From contig NC_014722.1 in the NCBI RefSeq assembly GCF_000198775.1, forward strand, positions 347,638-411,637: a stretch of 64,000 nucleotides of DNA. The letters are read 5' to 3'. Shown here piece after piece: positions 53,335-63,203 of this stretch. A program made the translations under genes and the position numbers. The first letter of the stretch is position 1, and each line of letters opens with the position of its first letter. The notes under the pieces are model-generated. The model saw only the letters and a program-made list of their open reading frames with translations, searched no databases and was not told the origin of the DNA. This stretch comes from Mycetohabitans rhizoxinica HKI 454 (GTDB lineage: Bacteria; Pseudomonadota; Gammaproteobacteria; Burkholderiales; Burkholderiaceae).

Positions 53335-54294
53335 ATGACGCTCACCGAACTCAAGTACATCGTTGCCGTTGCCCGGGAACGCCATTTTGGCCGGGCCGCG
53401 GAGGCATGTTTCGTCAGCCAGCCGACGTTGTCGGTCGCGATCAAGAAGCTCGAGGACGAACTGAACGTTCAGATCTTCGAGCGCGGTACCAGCGAGGTCA
53501 GCGTCACGCCGATCGGTGAGCAGATCGTCACCCAGGCGCAGCGTGTGCTTGAGCAGACGCTCGCGATCAAGGAAATCGCCAAGCAGGGCAAGGATCCGCT
53601 GGTCGGGCCGCTGCGGCTCGGCGTGATCTATACGATCGGCCCCTATTTGCTGCCGGCGCTGGTCAAGCAGATGATCGAGACGGTGCCGCAGATGCCGCTG
53701 ATGCTGCAGGAGAACTTCACGCTGAAGCTGATCGAACTGCTCAAGCAGGGCGAGATTGACGTCGCGATCATGGCGCTGCCGTTCCCGGAAACCGGCTTGA
53801 TGGTCCGTCCGCTGTATGACGAGCCGTTTGTGGTCGCGCTTCCTGCGGGGCACCCGTGGGAGCGGCGCAACGCAATCAATGCCGAGGACCTGAAGCAGGA
53901 AACAATGTTGCTGCTGGGCAGCGGCCATTGCTTTCGAGACCATGTGTTGGGCGTGTGCCCAGAACTCATGCGCTTTTCGCAAAACGCAGACGGGATTCAG
54001 AAGACGTTCGAGGGCAGCTCGTTGGAGACGATCCGCCACATGGTGGCCAGCGGCGTGGGCATCACCGTGCTGCCGCGCACCTCGGTGCAGGAGGTACGCG
54101 CGCATGCAAGCGGCGTGGACAACGGCCTGCTCAGCTACGTGCCGTTTACCGAGCCGCAGCCGGACCGGCGCGTGGTGCTGGCATGGCGCAAGAGCTTCAC
54201 GCGGATGCCGGCGATCGATGCGATCTGCGATGCGATTCGCGCGTGCGCGTTACCCGGTACGCGTAAGCTTGAGCTACCCGCCGCGGTCAACTGA
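53335..54294 (+). CDS. oxyR: OxyR, peroxide-sensing LysR-type regulator
   Basis: OxyR activates antioxidant genes when oxidised by H2O2. The 319-residue product has the LysR HTH (LTELKYIVAVARERHFGRAAEACF, VSQPTLSVAIKKLEDEL) and the redox pair in GSGHCFRDHVLGVC, where the two cysteines are nine residues apart, as Cys199/Cys208 in E. coli. The effector domain is otherwise intact. It lies downstream of recG as in most Burkholderia. Confidence 0.95.
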   Translation: MTLTELKYIVAVARERHFGRAAEACFVSQPTLSVAIKKLEDELNVQIFERGTSEVSVTPIGEQIVTQAQRVLEQTLAIKEIAKQGKDPLVGPLRLGVIYTIGPYLLPALVKQMIETVPQMPLMLQENFTLKLIELLKQGEIDVAIMALPFPETGLMVRPLYDEPFVVALPAGHPWERRNAINAEDLKQETMLLLGSGHCFRDHVLGVCPELMRFSQNADGIQKTFEGSSLETIRHMVASGVGITVLPRTSVQEVRAHASGVDNGLLSYVPFTEPQPDRRVVLAWRKSFTRMPAIDAICDAIRACALPGTRKLELPAAVN

Positions 54295-54421
54295 CCGTTG
54301 CAGCTGAAGAGACGTTTCACCGCTTGATACATCCCATGCCGCTTCGTGTACCGCAAGCCTGGCGCGGTATGCGGCGCGACTGGAGCACGTGGTGCGGCAG
54401 GCCACGCCGTGCGTTTTCGCC

Positions 54422-54427
54422 TAGAAT
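54422..54427 (+). promoter_or_regulatory. Candidate -10 box of ubiA
   Basis: TAGAAT lies 36 bp before the chosen ubiA start; a start at 54436 would leave almost no leader, which argues for the downstream ATG. Confidence 0.4.
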
Positions 54428-54462
54428 AACGGGTCATGACGTTTCGATCCGAGTGCTGCATG

Positions 54463-55335
54463 ATGTCCGCGCTAACCTTGCGCCTGCCGTTGTATTTCCG
54501 CCTGCTGCGGCTGCATAAGCCGATCGGCAGCGTGCTGCTGCTATGGCCGACGCTGAATGCATTATGGATAGCGGCCGATGGCCATCCCCCTGCGCATATC
54601 GTTGCGATCTTCGCGATTGGCACTGTTCTGATGCGCTCGGCCGGATGCGCGATCAACGATTACGCAGACCGGGATTTCGACAAGCATGTGAAGCGCACGC
54701 AGGATCGCCCTCTCACGTCGGGTCAGATCGCCCCGTGGAAAGCCCTTGCCGTGGCGGCCGCGCTTGCGCTGGTGTCGTTCCTGCTGATCCTGCCGCTAAA
54801 CGCGCTGACCAAGTGGCTCTCCGTCGCGGCGCTGTTCGTGGCGGGTACGTATCCGTTTATGAAGCGCTTTTTCGCGATTCCGCAGGCCTACCTGGGCATT
54901 GCGTTCGGCTTTGGGATTCCGATGGGATTCGCCGCGATCCAGGACCAAGTGCCGCCGCTCGCGTGGCTGATGCTGCTGGCGAACGTGTTCTGGTCGGTCG
55001 CTTACGATACTGCCTACGCGATGGTGGACCGGGATGATGACATCAAGATCGGCATTCGCACGTCCGCGTTGACGTTCGGCCGCTTCGACGTGCTGGCCGT
55101 GATGCTGTGCTACGCAGCGATGCTGGGCATCTATGCATGGATCGGCTATGCGCTGCACGGGTCCGTTGCGTACTGGGCCGGATGGGCGGGCGCGCTCGGC
55201 TGTGCGGTGTACCACTACACGTTGATCCGCGACCGCGACCGGATGCGGTGCTTTGCGGCGTTCATGCACAACAACTGGCTCGGCGGTATCCTGTTCGCCG
55301 GCATCGCCGTACACTATGCTAGCATGGGGCTTTGA
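54463..55335 (+). CDS. ubiA: 4-hydroxybenzoate polyprenyltransferase
   Basis: UbiA prenylates 4-hydroxybenzoate in ubiquinone synthesis. The 290-residue membrane protein has the two Asp-rich motifs, [20 protein letters not shown] near residue 65 and [18 protein letters not shown] near 195, and nine or so hydrophobic spans. The start at 54463 gives the usual N-terminus ([20 protein letters not shown]); 54436 is a longer alternative. proC converges on it 15 bp downstream. Confidence 0.94.
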   Translation: MSALTLRLPLYFRLLRLHKPIGSVLLLWPTLNALWIAADGHPPAHIVAIFAIGTVLMRSAGCAINDYADRDFDKHVKRTQDRPLTSGQIAPWKALAVAAALALVSFLLILPLNALTKWLSVAALFVAGTYPFMKRFFAIPQAYLGIAFGFGIPMGFAAIQDQVPPLAWLMLLANVFWSVAYDTAYAMVDRDDDIKIGIRTSALTFGRFDVLAVMLCYAAMLGIYAWIGYALHGSVAYWAGWAGALGCAVYHYTLIRDRDRMRCFAAFMHNNWLGGILFAGIAVHYASMGL

Positions 55336-55350
55336 GCGCGCGGCGCCTGC

Positions 55351-56163
55351 TCATTGCTTGCCGAACGCGTCGCCCATTTGAATTGCCCGGGCGTGGGCCG
55401 CCAACGCGCCGCGTACGATCGCCGCACCGATGCCGTCGGCCTCGAAGGACTCGAGCGCGGCGGCCGTTGTGCCACCTTTCGAGGTCACGCGCTCGCGCAG
55501 CACGCTGGCAGGCTCGCCTGACTGTGCGGCCAGTTGGGCGGCGCCGGTGAACGTGGCGAGCGCCAGCGCGCGTGCCTGCTCGTCATCGAGTCCCAGCTCG
55601 CGCGCGGCGCGCTGCAGGGCCTCAATGAAGTAGAACACGTAGGCTGGGCCGCTGCCCGAAATGGCCGTCACCGCATCGATTTTCGATTCATCGTCGCACC
55701 ACACGACCTCGCCTACCGCGCGTAGCACCCGCTCGGCGAGTGCCCGGCCGGCATCATCGACACCGTGCAGCGCTGCCAGGCCGGTCACCCCGCTGCCGAT
55801 CAGCGCCGGGGTATTGGGCATCGTGCGTATCACGCGCTGGTAGCCGTTGAGCCAATGCGCGATGTCCGCAGCGCGGATCCCGGCGGCAATGCTGATGATG
55901 AGCTGCGCACGCAACCACGGCACGAGCGATTCGACCACGGCTTTCATCACCTGGGGCTTGACCGCGATGACGATGGCATCGTAGTCGCCGAGCGACGCGT
56001 CGGCCGCCTCGCCGGTACGTATTGGGTGCTGCTGCGTCAAGCGTGCGCGCGCGTCGGCCGATGGGTCGATGGCGTACAGGTCAGCGGCCGGGATGCCACG
56101 CTTGAGCAGCCCACCGATCAGGGCAGCGGCCATGTTGCCTGCGCCGATGAATGCAATTTTCAT
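55351..56163 (-). CDS. proC: Pyrroline-5-carboxylate reductase
   Basis: ProC reduces pyrroline-5-carboxylate to proline. The 270-residue product has MKIAFIGAGNMAAALIGGLL (NADP loop), VIAVKPQVM, RTMPNTPALIGSGVTGLAA and the signature TAISGSGPAYVFYFIEAL. It is the last gene of the operon, 11 bp after yggS, as in many bacteria. Confidence 0.96.
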   Translation of the reverse strand: MKIAFIGAGNMAAALIGGLLKRGIPAADLYAIDPSADARARLTQQHPIRTGEAADASLGDYDAIVIAVKPQVMKAVVESLVPWLRAQLIISIAAGIRAADIAHWLNGYQRVIRTMPNTPALIGSGVTGLAALHGVDDAGRALAERVLRAVGEVVWCDDESKIDAVTAISGSGPAYVFYFIEALQRAARELGLDDEQARALALATFTGAAQLAAQSGEPASVLRERVTSKGGTTAAALESFEADGIGAAIVRGALAAHARAIQMGDAFGKQ

Positions 56164-56174
56164 AAGGATCTCGT

Positions 56175-56879
56175 TCAGTGAGTGGGGTAGGTTCGTGGGC
56201 CGAAAATCGCGGTGCCGACCCGCACGATCGTCGCGCCTTCGAGAATAGCCGCGTCCAGATCGGCCGACATGCCCATCGACAGCGTATCGAGGCCGAGGCC
56301 TTGCGCATTGACAGCATCGAATAGTTCACGCAATCGCCGATGCGGCGCGCGCTGGGCGTGCAGTCCGGACACGGGCTCGGGGATCGACATCAGTCCGCGC
56401 AGCCGTAGCCGGGGCAGCGCCGCAACGTCGCGCGCCAGCGTGGCCACATCATCGGGCGCGACGCCGTGCTTGGACGCCTCGCCGCTGACATTCACCTGCA
56501 CGCAGACATTGAGCGGCGGCAGGTGGGTGGGCCGTTGCTCGGACAGCCGGTGCGCGATCTTGAGTCGATCGACTGAATGCACCCAATCGAACTGCTCGGC
56601 GACCGGCCGCGTCTTGTTCGACTGCAGCGGTCCAATGAAATGCCATTCGAGCGATGCACGCAACGGCTGCAGGGCGGCGATTTTGTCCAACGCTTCCTGC
56701 ACATAGTTTTCACCAAACGCCTGCTGGCCCGCCGCGTGGGCAGCGCGTATGGCGTCGGCTGGAAAGGTTTTGGATACGGCGAGCAATTGTACGCTCGCCG
56801 GATCGCGGCCGGCGGCCGCAGCCACCGCGGCAATGCGTCGGCAAACTTCGTCCAGATGTGGCGCAATGAGGGTGGACAT
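56175..56879 (-). CDS. YggS-family PLP-binding homeostasis protein
   Basis: YggS proteins bind pyridoxal phosphate without known catalysis and balance PLP, amino and keto acid pools. The 234-residue product has VQLLAVSKTFPADAIRAAH (PLP lysine in SK), FGENYVQEALDKI and WHFIGPLQSNK, and ends with LSMGMSADLDAAILEGATIV and VRVGTAIFGPR. Co-transcription with proC is a widespread pairing. Confidence 0.94.
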   Translation of the reverse strand: MSTLIAPHLDEVCRRIAAVAAAAGRDPASVQLLAVSKTFPADAIRAAHAAGQQAFGENYVQEALDKIAALQPLRASLEWHFIGPLQSNKTRPVAEQFDWVHSVDRLKIAHRLSEQRPTHLPPLNVCVQVNVSGEASKHGVAPDDVATLARDVAALPRLRLRGLMSIPEPVSGLHAQRAPHRRLRELFDAVNAQGLGLDTLSMGMSADLDAAILEGATIVRVGTAIFGPRTYPTH

Positions 56880-56899
56880 GACGTGGAACGGGGAAGGGT

Positions 56900-58126
56900 T
56901 TAATCAGACAGCAGGCGATCGACGAGTTCGATCCAATGCGCGACCGGCGTTGACGTGCCGCTTTGCAGATGCGCAATGCAGCCCACGTTCGCCGAGACGA
57001 TCATCTGTGGCTCAAGTGCCGACAAGCGTTCAAGCTTTTGGTTGCGCAGCGTGTAGGACAGCGCCGGCTGCAGCACCGAGTACGTGCCGGCCGAGCCGCA
57101 GCAAAGGTGTGCGTCGGATGGTACACGCACCTCCAACCCGAGCGCCTGGAGCAGCCGCTCGACGCGCCCGGTAATTTTCTGCCCATGCTGCAGCGTGCAT
57201 GGCGGATGGTAGGCGACCGTATGTACGTCGCGCCGGCGTATGCGGCACGCAAGTTCGGCTTCATAGCGGGGCAGCAGCTCGGCCAGATCTTGTGCCAGGC
57301 TGGCCACGTGCGCCGCCTTATGAGCGTAGGCTGGATCATCGCGCAACAGGTGTCCGTATTCCTTGATCGTCGCGCCGCACCCGGAGGCATTGATGACGAC
57401 GGCCGCCGCGCCCTGCTCGATGTGGGGCCACCATGCGTCGATGTTGCGGCGTGCGTCATCGAGCGTCTGCGCGTGGTACCCCAAGTGCAGCCGGATGGCG
57501 CCGCAGCAGCCAGCGTCGTCGGCCACGACCGGCTCGATGCCGAGCGCGTCGAGCACGCGCGCGGTCGCGACGTTGATGTTGGGCATCATGCCGGGCTGCA
57601 CGCAGCCGGTCAGCATCAGCATCCTGATCCGGTGCCGCGCTGTCGGCCACGCGCGCGGATGTTGCCGTAGTGGCACCTTGGCGCGCAGTCGCTTGGGCAG
57701 CAGCGGGCGCACATGTTGTACGAGCCGCATCGCCGGCGTGAACAGTGTCGCATTCGGCAAAAAGCTCGCCAGCAGGCGCCGTACGAGCCGCGAGCGCCAG
57801 CGGCGCGGCACCTTCTGCTCGACGAGCTTGCGCCCGATATGTGCCAGTCGCCCGTACTGCACGCCGGACGGACAAGTCGTCTCGCAATTGCGGCACGTTA
57901 GACAGCGGTCCAGGTGCAACTGTGTGCTCCGCGTGACCGGCGCGCCCTCGAGCATTTGCTTGATCAAATAGATGCGCCCGCGCGGGCCGTCCAGTTCGTC
58001 GCCGAGGATTTGATAGGTAGGGCAGGTCGCCGTGCACAAACCGCAATGCACGCATTGACGCAGGATGGCATGGGCCTCGTTGCCGTCCAGTGTATGGCGA
58101 ATGAAGTCCGCGAGATGGGTCTGCAT
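56900..58126 (-). CDS. glcF: Glycolate oxidase iron-sulfur subunit
   Basis: GlcF passes electrons from glycolate oxidation. The 408-residue protein has two ferredoxin-like clusters, CVHCGLCTATCPTY and CLTCRNCETTCPSGV, in the first 90 residues, then two CCG domains (DDAGCCGAIRLHLGYH; HLCCGSAGTYSVLQ). It lies eight bases after glcE. With glcD and glcE it makes glyoxylate. Confidence 0.95.
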   Translation of the reverse strand: MQTHLADFIRHTLDGNEAHAILRQCVHCGLCTATCPTYQILGDELDGPRGRIYLIKQMLEGAPVTRSTQLHLDRCLTCRNCETTCPSGVQYGRLAHIGRKLVEQKVPRRWRSRLVRRLLASFLPNATLFTPAMRLVQHVRPLLPKRLRAKVPLRQHPRAWPTARHRIRMLMLTGCVQPGMMPNINVATARVLDALGIEPVVADDAGCCGAIRLHLGYHAQTLDDARRNIDAWWPHIEQGAAAVVINASGCGATIKEYGHLLRDDPAYAHKAAHVASLAQDLAELLPRYEAELACRIRRRDVHTVAYHPPCTLQHGQKITGRVERLLQALGLEVRVPSDAHLCCGSAGTYSVLQPALSYTLRNQKLERLSALEPQMIVSANVGCIAHLQSGTSTPVAHWIELVDRLLSD

Positions 58127-58134
58127 CGCAACGG

Positions 58135-59226
58135 TCAGAGGTCCGGATAGAGCCGGCCACGATTAAAGATGCGTGCCGGGTCGAATACCGCTTTCAGGCG
58201 GCGATGAATGCTCATCAGCGGCGACGGCAGCGCAGTGAACACGCCAACGTTACGATTGTAGCGCGAACCGCAGCGAAACAGCGTCGCATGGCCGCCGGCC
58301 TGCCGCACCGCCATGCGCACCGTCTGCGCATCGGTATCGGTGACCCACCAGCGCTGCGCGCCCCCCCATTCCATCCACTGGACTCCGGGTAATTGTAGCG
58401 GTTCGGTGATCGACGGCAGCGATAGGCGCCATAGCGCCGCGTCGGCGGGAATGATCCGAAAGAACGCATCGGTCTGCTCGCGTAGCCCGGTCCAAAAGCG
58501 CTCGGCCTCCACCGCGTCGATCACTTTGCCGCCGAGCGTGTTGCGCGCGCTCTTGAGCGCACTGTCCGCGCCGCCCAGACGCAACGCCAGCGTGCCGTTG
58601 CGCCACGCACTGGCCGTCAATGGCAGCGGCCGGCCGGCCCATTCGTTGAGCTTGCGTACCGCGTCGGTGCCGTTCATGTCGAACTTTAGCGTCAACTCTG
58701 CCTGCGGGCGCGGCAGCACTTTCAACGACACGTCCAGCAGCAGGCCGAGTGTGCCGAGTGAGCCGGCCATCAGCCGCGCGATATCGTAGCCGGCGACATT
58801 CTTCGTCACGCGCCCGCCCAAGCGCAGCATGTCGCCGCGTCCGTTCATCACGGTCGCACCCAACACGAAGTCGCGCGCCGCGCCCGCGCTGGCACGGCGT
58901 GGGCCAGCTAGGCCGGCGGCGATGCAGCCGCCGATCGTCGCGCCATGACCGAAGTGCGGCGGCTCGAATGCGAGCATCTGACGATGTTCAGCCAGTGCCG
59001 CTTCGATGTCGGCCAACGGCGTGCCGCAGTACGCGGTGATCACCCGTTCGGCCGGATCGTAAGCGACGATGCCGCTTACCTCGCGCGTATCGAGCACTTC
59101 CCCCTCGATGTTCTGGCCATACCACGACTTTGTGCCGCCGCCGCGGATCTGCAGCGGCACGCCGCGCTCGCTGGCTTGCGTGACTTGCGAGCGCAGGCTC
59201 GCGTATGGATGCGGCATCTGCGTCAT
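58135..59226 (-). CDS. glcE: Glycolate oxidase FAD-binding subunit GlcE
   Basis: GlcE is the shorter FAD-binding subunit. The 363-residue product has the PCMH-type FAD motifs GVPLQIRGGGTKSWYG near residue 22 and HFGHGATIGGCIAAGLAGPR near 97, then RLGGRVTKNVAGYDIARLMA. It starts four bases after the glcD stop region, in the same operon. Confidence 0.95.
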   Translation of the reverse strand: MTQMPHPYASLRSQVTQASERGVPLQIRGGGTKSWYGQNIEGEVLDTREVSGIVAYDPAERVITAYCGTPLADIEAALAEHRQMLAFEPPHFGHGATIGGCIAAGLAGPRRASAGAARDFVLGATVMNGRGDMLRLGGRVTKNVAGYDIARLMAGSLGTLGLLLDVSLKVLPRPQAELTLKFDMNGTDAVRKLNEWAGRPLPLTASAWRNGTLALRLGGADSALKSARNTLGGKVIDAVEAERFWTGLREQTDAFFRIIPADAALWRLSLPSITEPLQLPGVQWMEWGGAQRWWVTDTDAQTVRMAVRQAGGHATLFRCGSRYNRNVGVFTALPSPLMSIHRRLKAVFDPARIFNRGRLYPDL

Positions 59227-59230
59227 CGTG

Positions 59231-60724
59231 TCAGCGCCTCGGCAACTCGGGATGCGGCAGCAAACCTTGATGGCCCCGCATTTTGCCGTACTCGGCGCAG
59301 CGCGCCCGCGTCGGGATGTCCTTACCCGGATTCAGCAGCCCTGGCGGGTCGAACGCGCGCTTAACCGCGAGGAGCGCATCGCGCTCCTCAGCACAGAATT
59401 GCACGCACATCGCATCGGTCTTCTCGATGCCCACGCCATGCTCGCCGGTGATCGTGCCGTCGAGTCCCACGCAGGTTTCCAGCATTTGCGCACCGAATGC
59501 CTCGGCGCGCCGCCACTCATCGGGATCGTTGCCGTCGAATAGGATCAGCGAACGCATATTGCCGTCGCCCGCATGGAAGACGTTCATACAGCGCAGCCCG
59601 TATTGCTTTTCCATCTCGGCGATGCGCGCGAGCAGCGGCCCGATCGCCCGCCGCGGCACGGTACCGTCCATGCAATAGTAATCCGGCGAGATACGCCCCG
59701 CGGCCGCAAATGCATTCTTGTACCCGGACCAAAACTTGAGCCGCTCCGCCTCCGAGCGCGAGATCTGGATCCGCGTCGCACCATGCGCATGCAGCACCGC
59801 AGTCATGCGCTCGATCTCGTCGGCGACCTCGTCGGGAGTGCCGTCGGACTCGCACAGCAGAATAGCCTGCGCCTCTAGGTCGTAGCCGGCCTGCACGAAT
59901 TCCTCCACCGCATGCGTGGCCAACTGGTCCATCATGTCGAGGCCCGCGGGCACGATGCCGGCCGCGATGATCGCCGCAGCCGCGGCGCCGCCCTTGACTA
60001 CGTCATCAAAGCTGGCCATGATGACCTGCGCCACTTGCGGCTTCGGGAGCAGCCGGACCGTCACCTCCGTGACGACGGCAAACATGCCTTCGCTGCCGAT
60101 CAGCACCGCCAGCAGGTCCAGCCCCGCACAATCTGGGCCCAGTGAGCCGAATTCGACCAGGTCGCCCTCCATCGTGATCGCGCGCACGCGCAGCACGTTA
60201 TGCACGGTCAAGCCGTATTTCAAGCAATGCACGCCGCCAGCATTCTCGGCGACATTGCCTCCGATCGTGCAGGCGATCTGCGATGAGGGATCCGGCGCGT
60301 AGTACAGCCCGTATGGCGCGGCCGCCTCCGAGATCGCCAGATTGCGCACACCAGGCTGGAGCGTCGCGGTACGCGCGTAGGGATCGATGTTGATGATCTT
60401 GTTGAGGCGCGCGAGCGACAGCACGATGCCATCGCGCAGCGGCATCGCGCCACCGGACAGACCCGTGCCGGCGCCGCGCGGCACCACCGGCACGTCGAGC
60501 CGGTGGCATGTCTGCAGCACGCGCCGCACTTGCGATTCTGTCTCGGGCAGCACCACCGCGAGTGGCAGCTGCCGATACGCGGCAAGCCCATCGCATTCGT
60601 ACGGTGCCGTATCCTCGTCGCGATATAGTAGGCAGTGCGGGGGCAACACCGTCGTCAGCGCCTGAACCACTTCGCGTTGTCGCGCCGCGATGGCTTCCGG
60701 GGACGGTTCGACTGAAGCGTTCAT
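59231..60724 (-). CDS. glcD: Glycolate oxidase subunit GlcD
   Basis: GlcD is the FAD-binding catalytic subunit. The 497-residue product has VPVVPRGAGTGLSGGAMPL near residue 80, QIACTIGGNVAENAGGVHCL near 150 and the C-terminal HAGDGNMRSLILFD and TGEHGVGIEKTDAM. All are standard for the GlcD/D-lactate dehydrogenase family. The operon context (glcE, glcF) supports GlcD. Confidence 0.96.
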   Translation of the reverse strand: MNASVEPSPEAIAARQREVVQALTTVLPPHCLLYRDEDTAPYECDGLAAYRQLPLAVVLPETESQVRRVLQTCHRLDVPVVPRGAGTGLSGGAMPLRDGIVLSLARLNKIINIDPYARTATLQPGVRNLAISEAAAPYGLYYAPDPSSQIACTIGGNVAENAGGVHCLKYGLTVHNVLRVRAITMEGDLVEFGSLGPDCAGLDLLAVLIGSEGMFAVVTEVTVRLLPKPQVAQVIMASFDDVVKGGAAAAAIIAAGIVPAGLDMMDQLATHAVEEFVQAGYDLEAQAILLCESDGTPDEVADEIERMTAVLHAHGATRIQISRSEAERLKFWSGYKNAFAAAGRISPDYYCMDGTVPRRAIGPLLARIAEMEKQYGLRCMNVFHAGDGNMRSLILFDGNDPDEWRRAEAFGAQMLETCVGLDGTITGEHGVGIEKTDAMCVQFCAEERDALLAVKRAFDPPGLLNPGKDIPTRARCAEYGKMRGHQGLLPHPELPRR

Positions 60725-60745
60725 GGCATGCTCCGCGCGACGTGT

Positions 60746-62167
60746 CTAGTGCGGTCCGTGAAAGGCGAAGATCTTGCCGGGATTCATCAGATTGTGCGGA
60801 TCAAGCGCGTGCTTGATCGCTCGCATCGTGTCAACGGCATCCGCGCCATGCTCGTCCACGAGGAAATCCATCTTGTGCAGGCCGACGCCGTGCTCGCCGG
60901 TGCATGTGCCGCCAAAGCGCAGCGCGCGTGACACGATCCGCTGGTTCAACTGCTCCGCCTCATGGATCTCGGCTGGACTAGCGGGGTCGATCAGCATCGC
61001 GACGTGGAAGTTGCCGTCGCCGACGTGGCCCACGATCGGGCACAGCAGTGACGATTGCTTCAGGTCCGCCTCTGTCTGTTCGACGCATTCAGCCAGCTGC
61101 GAGATAGGCACGCACACGTCGGTGGTCAGCGCGCGGCAACCGGGGCGCAACTGCAACATCGCAAAGTATGCGCTGTGCCGCGCGTTCCACAACCGGCTGC
61201 GCTCCTCCGGGCGGGTGGCCCATTCGAAGCCTTGCCCGCCATGTTGCGCAGCCATGTCCTGCACCGTCTGCGCCTGCTCACGCACGCCGGTCTCGCTGCC
61301 GTGGAACTCGAAGAACAGCGTTTGCATCTCCGGCAACGTTAGATTCGAGTGGCGGTTAATCGCACGGATCGCGAGCGCGTCGACGAATTCCACGCGCGCC
61401 ACCGGCACGCCGAGCTGGATCGTCTCGATCACGGTGCGCACGGCCTCGCCCATGCTTGGAAATGCACACACGGCCGCGGAAATTGCCTCAGGCAACGGGT
61501 ATAGGCGTACGGTGACGTCGGTGATCACGCCAAGCGTGCCTTCGGAGCCAACAAAGAGGCGTGTCAGATCGTAGCCCGCCGACGACTTGCGCGCGCGCGA
61601 GCCCGTGTGGATGATGCGTGCATCGGCCCGCACCACCGTCAAGCCCAGTACGTTCTCGCACATCGTGCCGTAGCGGACCGCATTCGTGCCCGAGGCGCGC
61701 GTGGCGGCCATGCCGCCGATGCTCGCGTCGGCGCCGGGGTCGATCGGGAAGAACAAGCCAGTGCCGCGCAACGCGTCATTGAGCGCCTTGCGCGACACGC
61801 CGGCTTGCACGGTGGCCGTCAGATCGTGCGCGTCGATCGACAACACGTGGTTCATCTCGGACAGATCGATCGTCACGCCGCCCTGCACCGCGAGCAGATG
61901 TCCTTCAAGCGACGAGCCGTTGCCATACGGAATCACTGGCACCTCGTACTGCGCGCACAGCGCGACAATGGTCGCGACCTCCTGCGCCGTGCGGGCGTAG
62001 ACGACTGCATCCGGCCACTGCGGATCGAACATCGACTCGTCGCGCCCATGGTGCGCGCGCACCGCTTCGGCGACCGAAACGCGCTCGCCGAATGTGTCCT
62101 TGAGCGCGTCGAGCAGTGATGGGGGGAAGGGCTTGCGCACGGCGGCACGCGCAATCGAATGAGTCAC
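60746..62167 (-). CDS. FAD-binding D-2-hydroxyacid (lactate) dehydrogenase
   Basis: This 473-residue flavoprotein is a distant GlcD relative with VPVIPYGNGSSLEGHLLAV, GTCTGEHGVGLHKMDFLV and IVGHVGDGNFHVAML, closest to D-lactate dehydrogenase (cytochrome) of the yeast DLD type. It heads the operon, before glcD. A GTG at 62167 follows AGGAGA by seven bases and is my chosen start; in-frame ATGs lie upstream (62188, 62242) without a site. Substrate could be D-lactate, glycolate or another 2-hydroxyacid. Confidence 0.86.
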   Translation of the reverse strand: MTHSIARAAVRKPFPPSLLDALKDTFGERVSVAEAVRAHHGRDESMFDPQWPDAVVYARTAQEVATIVALCAQYEVPVIPYGNGSSLEGHLLAVQGGVTIDLSEMNHVLSIDAHDLTATVQAGVSRKALNDALRGTGLFFPIDPGADASIGGMAATRASGTNAVRYGTMCENVLGLTVVRADARIIHTGSRARKSSAGYDLTRLFVGSEGTLGVITDVTVRLYPLPEAISAAVCAFPSMGEAVRTVIETIQLGVPVARVEFVDALAIRAINRHSNLTLPEMQTLFFEFHGSETGVREQAQTVQDMAAQHGGQGFEWATRPEERSRLWNARHSAYFAMLQLRPGCRALTTDVCVPISQLAECVEQTEADLKQSSLLCPIVGHVGDGNFHVAMLIDPASPAEIHEAEQLNQRIVSRALRFGGTCTGEHGVGLHKMDFLVDEHGADAVDTMRAIKHALDPHNLMNPGKIFAFHGPH

Positions 62168-62376
62168 GGGGTGGTCTCCTGAACGCATGGCAGGCAAGCT
62201 GGTCAACTGATTTACTATTTTAAGCCAATGCGCATCGCCCAAGCCGTTTGCATCGCGAGGCGGCGCGCCGGACGAGACCGCGTGGTGGCATGCACGCCAC
62301 TATAATGCGCGGCGGACACGGCAAGCTGCCCTGATATGGCAAACTGCCCTCGATCTGCTCGTCAATCACAGGAGCC

Positions 62377-62928
62377 ATGATGGGAAACCGCTTGAGCAAG
62401 ATTGTCACGCGAACGGGTGACGACGGTACCACCGGTCTGGGGGACGCAAGCCGCGTGGCCAAGGACGATACACGCATCGCGGCGATCGGCGACGTAGACG
62501 AGCTGAATTCGTCGCTGGGCGTGCTGCTGGCCGAAACGTTGCCGGCCCGTGTGCGGGAGGTGCTCGTTGCGGTGCAGCACGATTTATTCGATGTCGGTGC
62601 GCAGCTATGCATGCCGGGCGAGGTGATGATCGTCAGCGAGCATGTCGCCCGGCTCGACGGCTGGCTCGAGCACTTCAATGCGCAACTGCCGCCGCTGCGT
62701 GAGTTTGTCTTGCCCGGCGGCTCGCGCTCGGCCGCGTTGTCGCATCTGTGCCGTACCGTTTGCCGGCGGGCCGAGCGCACGATCGTCGCGCTTGGCCATG
62801 AACAAGCCGTCGATGCTGCACTGCGGCAGTATGTGAACCGCCTATCTGACCTGATGTTCGTCCTGGCCCGCGTGCTCAATGACGCGACGGGCCAGCCGGA
62901 GGTGCTGTGGCAACATGAGCGGGCGTAA
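62377..62928 (+). CDS. ATP:cob(I)alamin adenosyltransferase, PduO type
   Basis: The 183-residue product adenosylates cob(I)alamin. The ATP motif TRTGDDGTTGLGDASRV is at the N-terminus, and GDVDELNSSLG, FDVGAQLCMPG and the C-terminal RRAERTIVAL and YVNRLSDLMFVLAR are typical. The start ATG is at 62377 (double ATG). It stands alone and is divergent from the glycolate operon. Confidence 0.93.
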   Translation: MMGNRLSKIVTRTGDDGTTGLGDASRVAKDDTRIAAIGDVDELNSSLGVLLAETLPARVREVLVAVQHDLFDVGAQLCMPGEVMIVSEHVARLDGWLEHFNAQLPPLREFVLPGGSRSAALSHLCRTVCRRAERTIVALGHEQAVDAALRQYVNRLSDLMFVLARVLNDATGQPEVLWQHERA

Positions 62929-63017
62929 GGGGCTGCTCGTGCTGGCATCACGGCATGGTGTTCGCCAGCCCATTGCGGCGCACGCTTATGCTCCGTCGTC
63001 CGTCAATGGCCGCCGCC

Positions 63018-63185
63018 GTCGATCGCCATTGCGATGAATTGCCGTGACCGGTGAGTGGCTGTCGCTGGTCGATCGCCGTGGCCGGTGAGTGGCCGTCGCT
63101 GGTCGATCGCCATTGCCGGTGAGTGGTTGTCGCCGGCCGATCGTCGTTGCCGGTAAGGGGTTATCTCCGATCAATCGCCGCTGTA
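63018..63185. repeat. Imperfect 34-bp minisatellite
   Basis: Units of about 34 bp with the core GTCGCTGGTCGATCGCC and GCCGGTGAGTGG repeat three to four times (best copies at about 63061-63094 and 63095-63128, then degenerate). It fills most of the 275-bp gap between the adenosyltransferase and aroG genes. No coding sense is evident; any frame through it is spurious. Confidence 0.8.
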
Positions 63186-63203
63186 GCAGCGTTGCCGCCC
63201 GCG

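Noticed and set aside
63018..63185. CRISPR array
   Set aside because: The units are contiguous and imperfect, with no unique spacers and no cas genes nearby.
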